Positions 36,956-55,992 of a DNA stretch of 64,000 nt are shown one piece after another (position 1 is the stretch's first letter; every line of letters starts with the position of its first letter). This DNA is from Flaccisagitta enflata (Eukaryota > Chaetognatha > Sagittoidea > Aphragmophora). The notes beneath the pieces are model-generated. The model was given only the letters and a program-made list of their open reading frames with translations. It had not been told where the DNA came from and searched no databases. The position numbers and the translations under genes were made by a program. Location of the stretch: positions 48,112,001 to 48,176,000 of the forward strand of contig OZ231128.1 of NCBI GenBank assembly GCA_965153355.1. The letters are read 5' to 3'.

Positions 36956-38339
36956 GATTTTGTTTTGTTTTTCTCATTGCTTGGGTGTAAAATATTGAAA
37001 AACATGTTGTTTTTTTTTTTTCTTTGCCATAGTTACGTACACTCGAAGGGCAAAAAATACAAAGTTTATAGTTAAGTACGCGCGACACTGGAAGCTGCTG
37101 TTTAAGTCAATTGATGGTTGGTCTGTTGGTCTTACAATTATTCTGTAACACCTGGCTTTTTCGGCATCAACAGGAATTCTTTGCATCAATGCTTGAATAG
37201 CATATTTTATCATGGCCGCCAGCACGCGACTTGAGAATTCGTGCATTCGGCGTTGTTGCTCAAAATGATGCCCACAATGTTTAGTAACAGACCGGGAAAT
37301 TGACCAAAGTGTGAACACATTAGCCACAATGTTTAGTAACAGACCGGGAAATGGACACATAAACATAAAACCCGCCTTTAAATATCAACACAATTACTAA
37401 TTTGCTCTGATTCTGAGCTTTTGAAAAAATTGTCAATGTTAGGGCAGAGTCTTTTTATCAGGGGTATCCAAAAACTATTTAATTTTGTGACTTATCTTGT
37501 CTTTTTTTGGCGGGCACCATTAAAGGCGTTGTGGTGGAGGTGGGGTTCCACTGTAGTCAAAAATCAAAACAAAGAGAATGGTTCCTGAATGGAAGGGGGA
37601 AGAATTTTAATTTGCTTTTTCTTTCTGTCTTACACCCCTCGCTATTTCCCGGTTTTCTTCTATTGAATATTTTGATTCACAAATGGAAAAACAACATCAA
37701 CATTTCATTAAGCACGATTTTTTCCTCTGTTTTTTCCTTTCCTTTCCTCTTTTTTTCCCTTTTTTCTTTTTTCTTTTGTTCATCTTATTTGGAGGGGGGG
37801 GGAGGGTATGAGTACTGCAAAAAGACAAGAAACCAATCGCAAAAAGACAAGAAACCAATCGCAAAATAATGGCCCTGTGATTGGAATGTCGGCTGGACGT
37901 TTGCGAAGAAGACCGCAAGTACAAATCAAAGAAGACAGAGTAGTAGCTACATTGTTGCAGGTGTCATATGTCAGTCTAAAAAAGATGAAGCAGAAGAAAT
38001 ATTAAGGGGGCGTTTCTATTCAGAGACAATCGCGTTTTGAACGGCCACCCGCTTTTACTGCTCACGTGGTAGCAGATTCACTTTCTTTTCTTTGTTTTAC
38101 TAGTTTGAAGCAAGTGCTTGAATATGAGAAATTTTACGACGTCTCGTTGTACTACCTTTTTGGAATCTCTCTCGGTTCCATGGGCCCATTTTTGTTGAAA
38201 TAAACAAAGATTACCTTTCCTATTTACGACCAATATTTATGAGTGGAGAGAGAATTGGAAAGAGAGATGAAAGCGGCGAAGCAAAAGGGAGGGGAGTTAA
38301 ATAGAAAGACACCGACAGACCGATAAATAAAGACAGAAA
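36956..38339. other. no gene seen
   Basis: Includes a direct repeat ACAATGTTTAGTAACAGACC at about 37275 and 37326, a relic GGGGTTCCACTGTA end at 37540 and a TTAAGGGGGCGTTTCTA block at about 38001 that recurs inverted at 41380-41402. No convincing exon. Confidence 0.4.
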
Positions 38340-38575
38340 TACAAAGACAGACAGAAGGCAAGAAAAAAAGAACAGACAGTCAGGCTGACAGACAGACAGA
38401 CAGACAGACAGGCAAACAGACACACCGACGCTGAGTGTTTAAATCCAGATCTCAGGTCTCAGATCTCAAATTCAGGTCTCAGATCCAAATTTCAGATCTC
38501 AGATCAAGGTTTCAGGTCTCATATCTCGGATCTCAGATCTCAGGTTTTAAATCCAGATAGACAGACTGAAAGACA
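38340..38575. repeat. CAGA and CAGATCT minisatellites
   Basis: CAGACAGACAGA at 38385-38412, then degenerate CTCAGATCTCAGGTCTCAGA repeats to about 38560. Confidence 0.85.
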
Positions 38576-38601
38576 GACCTGAAGACATACAGACAGACAG
38601 C

Positions 38602-38800
<199 letters not shown>

Positions 38801-39326
38801 ATAAAGAGTCAAAGAGAGAGACAGAGGTTGTAAAATGTGATAAATCTTCAGATTCTTCTTGAAATCTTGGAAAACGTTTTGCTCCATTTGGGGTTTTGAT
38901 GTATTAAATACGTCCCAAAGAGACGCCTTTCAGCAAACGGAGAACAACTAGAGTTTATTTACACAAGCATCATAAATTCATAATCAGGCCCGCTACCATC
39001 CACCATAACTATCATTCATTAAGGCACAAGGCATAAGGCAAAATTACCCAACGCCAATTCTCTTCCTCTGCCAACAAACAAAGTTGTCCTCTTTAATTTT
39101 CAATGTCATTTGGATCAAGATTGAAAAAATGTCTCCGTTTTTAACTTGATTTTTTTTAGCTGCTCACAAAATGTTTTATAAGAGGTTTGATGAGCGAGTC
39201 AGTTGATTCGTCCGTCTTTCGATCCTTCCATGTATCTTTTTGTCCGCAACTCACGAGGTAAAAGTGTAAAAGCAAGCATTTCTGCACCTGCCTGCCGTCT
39301 TCTACGGCATCATAACCCCTGGTAAC

Positions 39327-39452
<126 letters not shown>

Positions 39453-40060
39453 TCTCTCTCTTAGTATCAGAATGAACAGAAACTGCGAGAAAATGATGGT
39501 CGGAGGAAGGAAAAGGGAAGAAGGAAGGAAGGAAAACGAATTTGCGATGGAAAGGTGGAACAGACTCTTAAATTTCCAACATTTTATGTCGCTATAAAAG
39601 GAGTTCTCTCTTCTTTTCACGATGAAAGTTGCCAATTCATACGAGAAACCGTAACAGCTCCAAATCACAATCGTCGTTACAAATTTCAACTCGGGGTTTT
39701 TTGTCGCTTCGACTTGATTCAATGGAAAAAGTAGATAATCTTAACGACAGATCACCCCAAAAGCGGAGGGAGGACGGAGGGCGGAGGGGGGGTTTGATTG
39801 GGACACTAGGTCTTTTAGAATACGAACTACAAAGGAAGAAACGAGTTAAGTCAAGGTGTACACGAGGGTGGAATTTCCATGGTCAAACATGTTCAAGAAA
39901 AGAATCAAGATAATAGGTTTAAGATTCTTTTTAAAGAAAACTTGTTTTTAGTATAAATCATTTATCTATTTGCATTGAGAATCATTTATGTGTTCAAAAT
40001 CAGTTGTAAAAATTTAGAAAAATATAACAAAATTACCCTCAATTCCTTGACATGTCTTAC

Positions 40061-40152
40061 GTGAAATTCTTAATCTGTCCTGACATATAAGAAAAGGGCC
40101 ATATTCTTAGAAATGCAAATTTTTGCATTCCGAGAGAGATTAAGAATTTCAC
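40061..40152. repeat. hairpin with perfect 16-bp arms
   Basis: GTGAAATTCTTAATCT faces AGATTAAGAATTTCAC, and inside it AATGCAAA faces TTTTGCATT. Confidence 0.8.
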
Positions 40153-41016
40153 GCGAAATGACTTTCCAAATTTGCTGCTTGTGTGCTCCACGACTTAAGT
40201 ATTTGTGAACAGAAAGCGATTGGATTACAAACATTTAGTCATGAAATACTGAATTATCATCCCCCTCTTGAAGAGACACATGACTTTCCGGTTGTTTTCA
40301 TTCAGCCATGCCCCTAAACACCACGCGTAAAAGAAAGACGCATTGTTTTCAAACCTACTACACCATTGTAAAACCATTTTAACACAGTCAATGATTGAGC
40401 ATTGTTTTTATAGCAACCATTTATTAAGGACTCTGACGTGTCCGCTTTAATATTTAGTTAAAATGTATGACAGTGTGAAATGTATGATAGTGCGAAAGAT
40501 TTGCAAAAACCATCTCATTTTAGGCATTTTTATCTAGGGCCATTCATTTAAATGCTACTCTGTCTGAAACCAAAGGCCTTTTTTCCCTTTTTGAAGGAAA
40601 CGCTTTTTTAATGAGAACTGCGATAAAAAAAGAAGTCTTTCTAAATCAATCTTTTACTGTGTCTAAATAAATCGGGATAAAAACCAAAAATTGGCGCCAA
40701 ACAAAAGCTCTCCAAAACGTTTTTTTTTCTAACGGTTCTTTCAATTCAGAGTGATGGGAAATGAAAAAAAAACAACGCAATAAATGCATATTCTTATAAA
40801 TATAAATAAATATGAATATAATCGCGTGGTGCAAATTCATTAGCACATCCACAAAAACGGAGTGCTTGTTAATGCAGTTCATAAGTATCGACATTTCATC
40901 GGTGAGGAAATTTACCCAATCGAATTGACAAAACTTTCCTTTGATGGTCACAGAAGCGTAAATTTCTGTAATGGAATCGACAAATTTCATTTCAGGATGA
41001 GAGGAAGAGTTAAGTA
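40153..41016. other. no gene seen
   Basis: A 114-codon minus-strand frame at 40646-40990 has no recognisable domain; it may be chance in A/T-rich DNA. Confidence 0.35.
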
Positions 41017-41175
41017 AACAAGGCCGGATACACAGCTAATGTCAGTCGCGGACGAGTGGGCAGGGGCGGAAATGTGCGTTTTCACACTTACCAGCTCGAT
41101 TATCACAGACCAACGGGCCAACGGACTGACGGATGGACAAAACCTCTTAAAGAGTCAGCGACTCAAGGACTAAAA
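41017..41175 (-). mobile_element. family P element, reversed (GGCGGAAATGTGCG subtype), near-complete
   Basis: Starts AACAAGGCCGGATACACAGC, then AGTCGCGGACGAGTGGGC, GGGGCGGAAATGTGCGTTTT, CACACTT, an ACGGGCCAACGGACTGACGG run, and ends near GAGTCAGCGACTCAAGG. Confidence 0.65.
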
Positions 41176-43144
<1,969 letters not shown>

Positions 43145-43279
43145 TTTTTAGTCGCGGACACGCGACTCTAGAACTTGCCGTGTTGGACGGTCGGTAGGAA
43201 ATGTCACGTCATGTCACGTTGCTGTTTCACGCTGCGTCCCACCCGTCCGCGACTGGAGGAGAGTGTATACGGCCTTGTT
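43145..43279 (+). mobile_element. family P element, short
   Basis: TTTTTAGTCGCGGACACGCG at the start, CCCACCCGTCCGCGACTGG and GTGTATACGGCCTTGTTC at the end; most of the middle is replaced by ATGTCACGTCATGTCACG. Confidence 0.6.
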
Positions 43280-43730
43280 CAGCTAGAAAAGGGAAAAAAG
43301 TACAATTCAAAACGCCATCAGATCTACATACTTCACCGACACCGATGTATTAATATGCTGCGTCATCCAATGATACACTAATTCTACAAATTCTACTACG
43401 AAAAACGGACTTTCCATTGCATTTGCATGTAATAGAAAAAAATTACAGTATTAAGAGGATATCAGGGTCTTAAAACCCCTACGTCAGATCCACGATTTAA
43501 CACATTGGAAACTTATGATGCCTTTGATTTAAAACTGAAAACTTTATAATGAAAAAATGGCCCAAAAAATATGTGTTAATTCAAATAATTGATCAACTGA
43601 AATAATGGCTTAAATTCAGCAAATGTCTTTGCTTCTCGCTTGATGTCACTCTTTGAGCACCGCCCGAAAAGACAATGAGGCACATGTGGGGCAGGCAATA
43701 GGTAGAGACATGAAAGGATTATTCAGATAT

Positions 43731-43733
<3 letters not shown>

Positions 43734-43762
<29 letters not shown>
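43734..43762. repeat. (CT)n microsatellite, short
   Basis: Pure CT of about 28 bp. Confidence 0.9.
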
Positions 43763-43766
<4 letters not shown>

Positions 43767-43997
43767 CTTTTATGAACTTCCTCATTTCAAACGTTTTCTT
43801 TCTCCATCAGGTAATCAATCTAGACCTGGTTGCTCATGTACGCTATAACATCTATATTCACTTGCTGTTACAGCCAACTGCAGCATGCAGAATGATACGG
43901 CAATTTTGTTTTTAGATGCGTCCTTGCATCTCCATACGAGGGTGTGTCCCCAGGTTCGAAGGAAGGAAGGTTTGCAAGGCGAAAATTTTTAAACGCG

Positions 43998-44160
43998 ATT
44001 TTTATTCGCGGGCACGCGACTCTAGATATTGCCTTGTTGGTCGGTCGGTCCGTCAGTCAGTCAGTCCGTAACCAAAACAGAATGTGAGCGTTCTTTCGCC
44101 GTCCTGCTCTTGCCCATCCGCCCGCGCGCAACGATATTGTGAACCCGCGTCACTCGTTCT
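43998..44160 (+). mobile_element. family P element, variant right end
   Basis: TTTTTATTCGCGGGCACGCG at the start, a GTCGGTCGGTCCGTCAGTCA run, and a right end CGATATTGTGAACCCGCGTC shared with 11590-11640 and 61670-61690 instead of the usual CCGGCCTTGTT. Confidence 0.55.
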
Positions 44161-44514
44161 CTTTCGCTTTCTCATTCTCTTTCCTGCTATCAATGGCTTC
44201 CTTCCCCCCCTCCTTCATCTCCATGAACAATTGACAAAGCCGTTGAAGTTGTTATTCTAACAGTTTTAACACCTGTCGCACAATTTTTGATAAAATATCA
44301 CAAAGACTGCATCTATCTCATTTTCATGTACACAATATAGTGATTGGGTTGTGTTTAAATGAATCGGTATGAGTGACAAGACTATTCATCTTTGATTTTA
44401 CTACTTTCAACAATCTAAAGCGATCTGATTTACGTTTAATTGTACCTGAAAGGATGATGATTGCTCTTAAGCTACTTTTTTTTCTTACATCTTTTTTGTA
44501 AATGAACCATGTTG

Positions 44515-44648
44515 TCTTTTTAGGTGCGACAAAGCACCTATATAACTGACTGTGTCCGTCGGTGGGTTGGTTGGTCTGTCTGTCTGTCGGTAACGCATTT
44601 GTTCGACGATCCACACGTCGCACCTTATTGGCCAACTTGGCCTTGTTC
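44515..44648 (+). mobile_element. family P element, diverged subtype
   Basis: TTTTTAGGTGCGACAAAGCACC gives a hairpin of different sequence but the same position (GGTGC facing GCACC). Then GTCCGTCGGTGGGTTGG, GCATTTGTTCGACGATCC and CAACTTGGCCTTGTTCC. Confidence 0.5.
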
Positions 44649-45068
44649 CAATTTAATCAAAACTCAAGAGCAAATCAAAGAGATTTTCAAAAGCTATGCA
44701 GTGGAGCAATCCGCATGTCTCTGTTTTCTTTTGGAAATGACATGCCTTTAAAGATGATAGGTCATTTTTTGGTTATTTTAGAGCTGTTTTCTTTAGGGAG
44801 GCTGTCACAACATAATATATAATTCGACTTCATCTGTATCAATCTAAATAAAACTCATAAGCAAAATAAAGCATCTTTTTATACATTAGCTAGTGGTAAA
44901 ATCCATTTAGATCCAATAACCTTTGTTGGAATATGGTGGCATTAGGATCCATCATCAATGATTGTGCGACAGATGTTAGTTGTCATTTTTTTCTTCTTCG
45001 TGCTTGGTTGTAGAGATTGTTGTCTCGCTTGTTGTGTTCATTGTCTCAGCTTCACCCAGTTCGGCTGC
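44649..45068. other. no gene seen
   Basis: A/T-rich; ends in a T run at 45069-45096. Confidence 0.35.
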
Positions 45069-45195
45069 TGTTTTTTTTTTTTTTTTTTTTTTTTTTGATT
45101 GGTCACGTAGTTTTTTCAGACATCACTGAGGAAGCTTTGCCTTGAAATCCCTTCAAGCCCTAAAGCTGCAATCTCAGGAATAAAAATTCAGGCGC

Positions 45196-45340
<145 letters not shown>

Positions 45341-45599
45341 AGACAGACAGACCGGCAGGCGGACATACCATCATACCATTAGACGGACAGCCTGAGTGGG
45401 GAGGGGTGCTTAAGGGAAACACTAAAAGGAAATTTCTATCGCACCCCCAATCTCTAGCCATAGTTTGACTGGTCTTTGATTTAGAGAGACAGAGGGAGAC
45501 ATAGATATCAAGACGGAGAGTGAAAAGGAAATTAACAAGCCTAAGAGGGCAACAGTCGCGTGCGTCTGGAAATGACAAACTAAAGGCTGCGCGATATGT

Positions 45600-45898
45600 A
45601 TTGATACAATGTCGATACAATGTCGATACGATATCGATACGATACCGATACAATATCGATACAATACAATACCCAAAATACCCAAAAATACCCAAAAATA
45701 CCCAATAATACAAAAAAAAAAACACCAAAAAAATACAAAGAAATACCCAAAAATACCTAAAAGTACCCAAAAATATCCGAAAGTACCCTAAAGTTCCCCA
45801 AGTACCCAGAACAACTTAAGTACCCTAAAGTACCCTGAAGTACCCTAAAGTACCCTGAAATACCCTTGAGTACCTTGAATTACCTTAAAAAACCTTAA
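45600..45898. repeat. chained minisatellites: 11-bp GATACAATGTC, then ACCCAAAAAT, then GTACCCTAAA
   Basis: Three 10- or 11-bp repeats follow each other without a gap, as if one evolved into the next. The last one recurs at 47530-47930. Confidence 0.8.
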
Positions 45899-45917
45899 AA
45901 AGTCATAATTTCAAAAA

Positions 45918-45959
45918 TGTGACGGCAAGGTGTAGAGTCGCGTGCACGCGACTAAAAAC
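45918..45959 (-). mobile_element. family P palindrome end, reversed
   Basis: CAAGGTGTAGAGTCGCGTGC and ACGCGACTAAAAA: a perfect 16-bp palindrome. The body of the element appears to be replaced by the minisatellites before it. Confidence 0.6.
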
Positions 45960-46150
45960 GATACATAGTTGTTCATGGACAGGGACAGCGAAAGTTGCAG
46001 TCATAAAGACAGACGTTGACAGAGAGAGACATAGACAGTCACAGTTTGAGCACTACGGACGTAGGATTTCAATCTTGATGCGTGTGATGATGGGATTACG
46101 AGATAATAAGGATTTTGGACATGAGAAGCTGTCAGTAGCCATTTATATGC

Positions 46151-47489
<1,339 letters not shown>

Positions 47490-47935
47490 GTAATAAAGGT
47501 AATTAAGGTAATCAAGGTAATTACATAATTAACAATAATTACCTAAAAGTACCTATCTATACCTAAAGTACCCTAAAGTACCTAAAGTACCCTTAAGTAC
47601 TTAATATACGCTAAAGTACCCTTAAGTACCTAAAGTACGCTAAAGTACCCTAAAGTACCCTAAAGTACCCTTAAGTACCGTAAAGTACCCAATAGTACCT
47701 AAAGTACCCTATAGTACCCTGAAGTGCCCTTAAGAACTCTACAGTACCCTAAAGTACCCTAAAGTATCTTTAAAATGAAGATTTAGGCTCTATTTCAAAA
47801 ATGTTAATTATTACTAGAATAACTTAAGGGGTGACTTAAGTGACCTAAATGAATAAAATTAATTTTAATTACCCTAAAGTACCGTTAAGTACCCTTAAGT
47901 ACCCTAAAGTACCTTTAAAATGAAGATTAGAGCCA
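47490..47935. repeat. GTACCCTAAA minisatellite, with GGTAATAAA lead
   Basis: Degenerate 10-bp units; AAAGTACCTTTAAAATGAAG and its near-copy 150 bp earlier show a larger internal duplication. Confidence 0.85.
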
Positions 47936-47947
47936 TATTTCAAATTT

Positions 47948-48006
47948 CCGACAGACCGACCGACCGACACAGCGGCTTCTAGAGTCGCGTTCACGCGACT
48001 AAAAAA
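47948..48006 (-). mobile_element. family P fragment, reversed
   Basis: CCGACAGACCGACCGACCGA then GAGTCGCGTTCACGCGACTA and AAAA. As at 45898-45959, it directly follows GTACCCTAAA repeats. Confidence 0.6.
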
Positions 48007-48009
48007 AGA

Positions 48010-48510
48010 ACTGAGCCAAATGAGTTAGATGAGCTAAAATGCTCAATCACTGATCCAGACGACCAGCTATACGGACTGACATGTTTTTTTTATATTTGCA
48101 TACTCAGACACGTATCAAAACCTTGAGTCATCTCATTTGAAATCAGAAAAAAAGATTGAACAAAATGAGCTAGAATACAGAAAAAACTCTCACGGATAAG
48201 CAGCTATGCTCCTTAATGTTTTCTTGAATTTGCATGCTCAGACAGGTATCAAAGCATTTATCCATACATCCTATTTCAATTCAGAAAAAAAGATTAAGCT
48301 AAATGAGCTAAATGACTTATAATACTCAAACGCACCCTCACAGATGAGCAGCTATGCTCACTGACGTACTTTCTTGTATTTGCATGCTCAGACATGTAAC
48401 AAAATACTTAACTATTTATCCAATATGAAAACACTGACAGATGAGCAACTATGCTCATAAGCATATTTTCTTGTATTTGGATGCTCAAACAAACATCTAT
48501 GCACTTTCTT
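48010..48510. repeat. degenerate tandem repeat, units about 100-150 bp
   Basis: TTTGCATGCTCAGACA-like words at about 48097, 48230, 48379 and 48476, each preceded by GAGCAGCTATGCTC-like words. Confidence 0.65.
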
Positions 48511-49390
48511 ATTGATCCTATACAAAATCATAAAAAATCGAGAAAAAAAATCAATTTGAATTTTTGCAAAGAAATCTTTAAAAAATCATAACTCATAAAA
48601 TATTTGTTGTAGAGCATTCTGCTTGGCGCCAAATAAAAGAGAATTATCAAATTTACTTACCTCAATTTCATTGGAGTTCCCAATCGGTCGATAAAGATGT
48701 GAAACTTTCTCATAAGAAAATTAAAACCATGTTGCTCTGGAATATGTCAAAAAGTCAAAGACTGATGAAAGATTCAACATATATCATCGGTTATAGGGTC
48801 CGTCTAGGAGGGGTGTACCTGTATCCGCAAGATTTTACCACACGAATTAACAGAAAAAAAAATCAGCCATTCAAAAAGCGTCTTTTTTTTAAATATTTTT
48901 TTGAGATAAGTTATGCGCCGTTCAAAAGGTACAACATTCCAAGTATTTCTCCTAATCTGGACAAGTCAAAGACAAAAAGATGATAAAGACGACAGTATTC
49001 AGTAAGACACGAAATTACACTAAAATCGAGAGAAAGTGTTTGGCATCGTAACAAACAATTGCAACAAATTCTGTGCCATTCTTTGCCGTTACAAGTTATC
49101 GTCGTCACCTCTCAGTTACGGTACAATCATTTGTTTCCTTCATCTTTCATTTGATTAGTCATTGTGACAGGGCATTGGCATTCTAAAGTTGTAAATTAGT
49201 TCCATCCGAAAATTGCCTTGCGTTGGTCAGTCCGTTTTGGACACTAGTTAGTAGATACTATCCTTATTCGCCTTTTTTTTTCATGCCTACGCGATTGTGT
49301 GCACCAAAGGTACTTTGCGTCACCTCTCTGTGTTCCTCTAGTCATATATCAAATCCTCCTTTGTAGGATGTTGCGATAGTCTGCCTCATA
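48511..49390. other. no gene seen
   Basis: 94- and 65-codon frames at 48699-49108 overlap on opposite strands; neither has a domain. Confidence 0.35.
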
Positions 49391-50101
49391 CACTTTTTTT
49401 TTATATAAGCACCTCGTTTATAAGCACGCCCAGCCTCAGATATTGGGAAAATTTAAGCACATTGCTAAGCACGCTCCAGGCTGAGATTTCTGATTTGAAA
49501 AAAAAATTTTTTTCTGAATTTCCAAAAATATGCCAATTATTAGACATTTTTGGTTAAAATTTCATAAAAAACACTGGAAACTTTGATAAAAATTAAAATT
49601 AAATATAATATCAATCTGTCAGTACATTCAGGATTTTGATACTCATAGAAAAAATTGAATTTCTTATAATATTTAAGAAAATTATTGCTTAGATACTATT
49701 GTTATAAGAATTTACTGCTGTAACAAGGACCACCAAAAAAGAATGATATATCATAATTCTAAATAACACTAAAAATCTAAAAACATATATATTAAATCAA
49801 CATACTAATCTCATCCCATGACTTATATGAAAATGGGACAATGTCAGAAAAAGATACTGTATGTTTTCTTTTACAAAATATATTTATTACTGTATTTCAA
49901 ACTATACCTTATTCTATACTATACAATACTCTATGCTATACTGTTTTCTATACCCCACTGCGTACTTTGTTCTATACTGAATAGGATAATTACTAATAAA
50001 TGATAAGCACGCATTTAAGCACATTTCAGCCTTAAAAATGAGATTTCGCTAAGCACGCTCAGCCTCAGCCAAAAAAAGTGCGTGCTTATAAAAAAAAAGT
50101 G
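49391..50101. mobile_element. 711-bp TA-flanked MITE with iterated TAAGCAC motifs
   Basis: Ends CACTTTTTTTTTATATAAGC and GCTTATAAAAAAAAAGTG, flanked by TA at 49389-49390 and 50102-50103. Just inside both ends AAGCACGC(C/T)CAGCCTCAG recurs, and TTTAAGCACAT is repeated. No ORF. Confidence 0.8.
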
Positions 50102-50103
50102 TA

Positions 50104-50973
50104 TTTGCATAAGAATTAACCTTCTAACGATCGAGGGGAGGCGGAATAGTGAGGAGAATTTTAAGACTTGACAAGGAACACCCCCACCTCACCTGATTGA
50201 GGAACACCCCCACCTCACCTGATTGCGGAACACACTCCTTTTGGGCAGCGGTGTAGATGAGTACCTGAAAGCGTAGCATATTAGCCTCTTTGGGGTTGAT
50301 CATTTTAAATGCATTCCCGCATTTCCATACTTGGTTTAACTAATTGTTCGGAATATTATTGAGACCGTGACAGACACCTTAACGGGAGGAGAGACATTGA
50401 TGCTAATATTGCCTTGCGCTGCTCCTAGGCCTGCGCCTTAACTCAAGGCCTATCTCTTTCTCTACACTACTCTACATTTCTCTACACCTTGCAGTGTCGG
50501 TCGGTAGGTCGGTCGGTATGCCCGTCACATTTTTGAATTCCTTGCGGTTTTCGCATTATTGCTCCTGGCCAACCGTCCGCGGCTGGTTTGCCGTGTGTCC
50601 GGCCTTGTTTTTCTACATAGAAATTTTAAAACAATAGAAAATTTCCTCTTTTTTACAGTCATTTCATCAGTTTCCTGATGTAGATAGTTAAGAAAAGTTG
50701 GACTTTGCCTTTTTCTTTTAATCATTTACCGATTTATGCAAATGGAATTGATTACTTCGCCTCGACAATCGGTACTTTAGCTGGGAAAAGTGAGATCAGG
50801 TGAGGCAAGGTTTTTTTTTTTGCGTCGTTCCTTTCTTTAGCTCTTTTGTATGACGTAATTGTGTTGTAAATACATTACATCGGGGCTTTGTTGATGTCAT
50901 TTCTTGTGTCCTGTTTCTTCATACACAAGAAAACTCTGAGAAGTCACTCTTTTTCTCTCCACTCCGCAACAGG

Positions 50974-51035
<62 letters not shown>

Positions 51036-51164
51036 CTAGAAGAACAAATTTGATAATCCGCTGTGTCGTAAACACAAACAGAGATCCGACATCCTTCTTG
51101 TCTCCTTCATGGAAAATTCTTTTTTTTCCCCCTCTATTGATGTTTCGTTTCTTTCATTCCCCTT
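50104..51164. other. no gene seen; partial elements upstream of the WAP gene
   Basis: A tandem pair of a 27-bp unit (GGAACACCCCCACCTCACC) at 50176-50228, a solo family F end TTTTGGGCAGCGG at 50237, a family P body at 50481-50610 (CACATTTTTGAATTC subtype), and (CT)n at 50977-51030. Confidence 0.55.
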
Positions 51165-51171
51165 TATAAAA
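51165..51171 (+). promoter_or_regulatory. TATA box of the WAP gene
   Basis: TATAAAA lies 188 bp before the start codon, so transcription would begin near 51195-51200 and leave a leader of about 160 nt. The spacing and strand fit the gene. No other promoter motif was identified with confidence. Confidence 0.55.
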
Positions 51172-51195
51172 GAACCGTCCCTCATTTCTACCCAC

Positions 51196-51358
51196 AATTT
51201 TAGCTCATGTCAGAACATTTACACAACATTTATTCTGAACTTCAATTCATGAATTCATGAACTGACTCAAATTTTTAAACACAAACGATTGATCAGCGAA
51301 ATTGCGACTCTCTCAGCGCGACCATTTTGACACAAAAGCAATTTGGAGAAAGAACATC
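51196..51358 (+). other. probable 5' UTR of the WAP gene
   Basis: Leader between the inferred transcription start and the ATG. It contains an upstream ATG at 51207 opening a 17-codon reading frame closed by TGA, and a further ATG near 51249. These could lower translation, or they may mean that the true start site is further downstream or that the leader is spliced. No splice signals were judged convincing. Confidence 0.4.
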
Positions 51359-55395
<4,037 letters not shown>

Positions 55396-55461
55396 CTCCA
55401 TCTCCCCCCCCCATTATATCAAACAAAACAATGACTTATGACTTTTCGCTGTTGATGATTA

Positions 55462-55467
55462 ATTAAA
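55462..55467 (+). terminator. ATTAAA, candidate poly(A) signal of the full-length mRNA
   Basis: The common variant poly(A) hexamer lies 66 nt after the stop codon of exon 3. No AATAAA is closer to that stop. Confidence 0.35.
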
Positions 55468-55594
55468 TCGCGCGTAACTTGATAGATGGATCAAGGGAAT
55501 AAGGATGAATCAAAGGACCAGCTGACTCACAGAGAGAGAATGAAGTGATTGCTAATTTGGTAGATATCAGCAGTTTGGATTTCCCCCTTTTTTT

Positions 55595-55992
55595 GGGCAG
55601 CGGCTCCAAAGGGCGGATGTCCTGTAGAACACAGGGGGGAATTTCAAATCAGCCCCGCCCGCCTCAAATCTGACCTCCAAACCTCAAATCTGCCCTCCAG
55701 ACCTTCAATTACCACTCCAAGTATCAAATCAGCCCTCTGTTGCTCAAATTTGCCCTCCAGACCTCAAATCTGCTTTCCAAGCCTTAATTCTGCCCTCCAG
55801 CCTTCAAATATGCCTTCAGTGGCCTAAATCAGTCATCTAAGGCCTGAAGTATGCCCTCTGAGGACGTCTGGAAATTTCCCCCCTGTGTTCTACAGGATAT
55901 TGGGCCTTTGGGGCCGCTGCCCTGCTCTCGCTCCATTTCTTCACTGGATCACTCCCAGCAGGGCATCAGGCACCGCTGATCATGTGCGATCC
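55595..55992 (+). mobile_element. family F foldback element with about 20-bp core, copy 4
   Basis: GGGCAGCGGCTCCAAAGGGC and TCCTGTAGAACACAGGGGGG at the left, the inverted partner at 55863-55922, a core of degenerate CCTCAAATCTGCCCTCCAGA, and a tail ending CACCGCTGATCATGTGCGAT. It lies 200 bp downstream of the WAP gene. It lacks the (GTCC)n run present in copy 2. Confidence 0.75.

Noticed and set aside
40646-40990. 114-codon minus-strand frame as a gene
   Set aside because: No recognisable domain; A/T-rich DNA with poly-A-like runs inside; too little to support coding.
47530-47930. Interstitial telomere repeat (ACCCTAA within GTACCCTAAA)
   Set aside because: The period is 10 bp, not 5-7, and units are degenerate. 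The resemblance to CCCTAAA is incidental.
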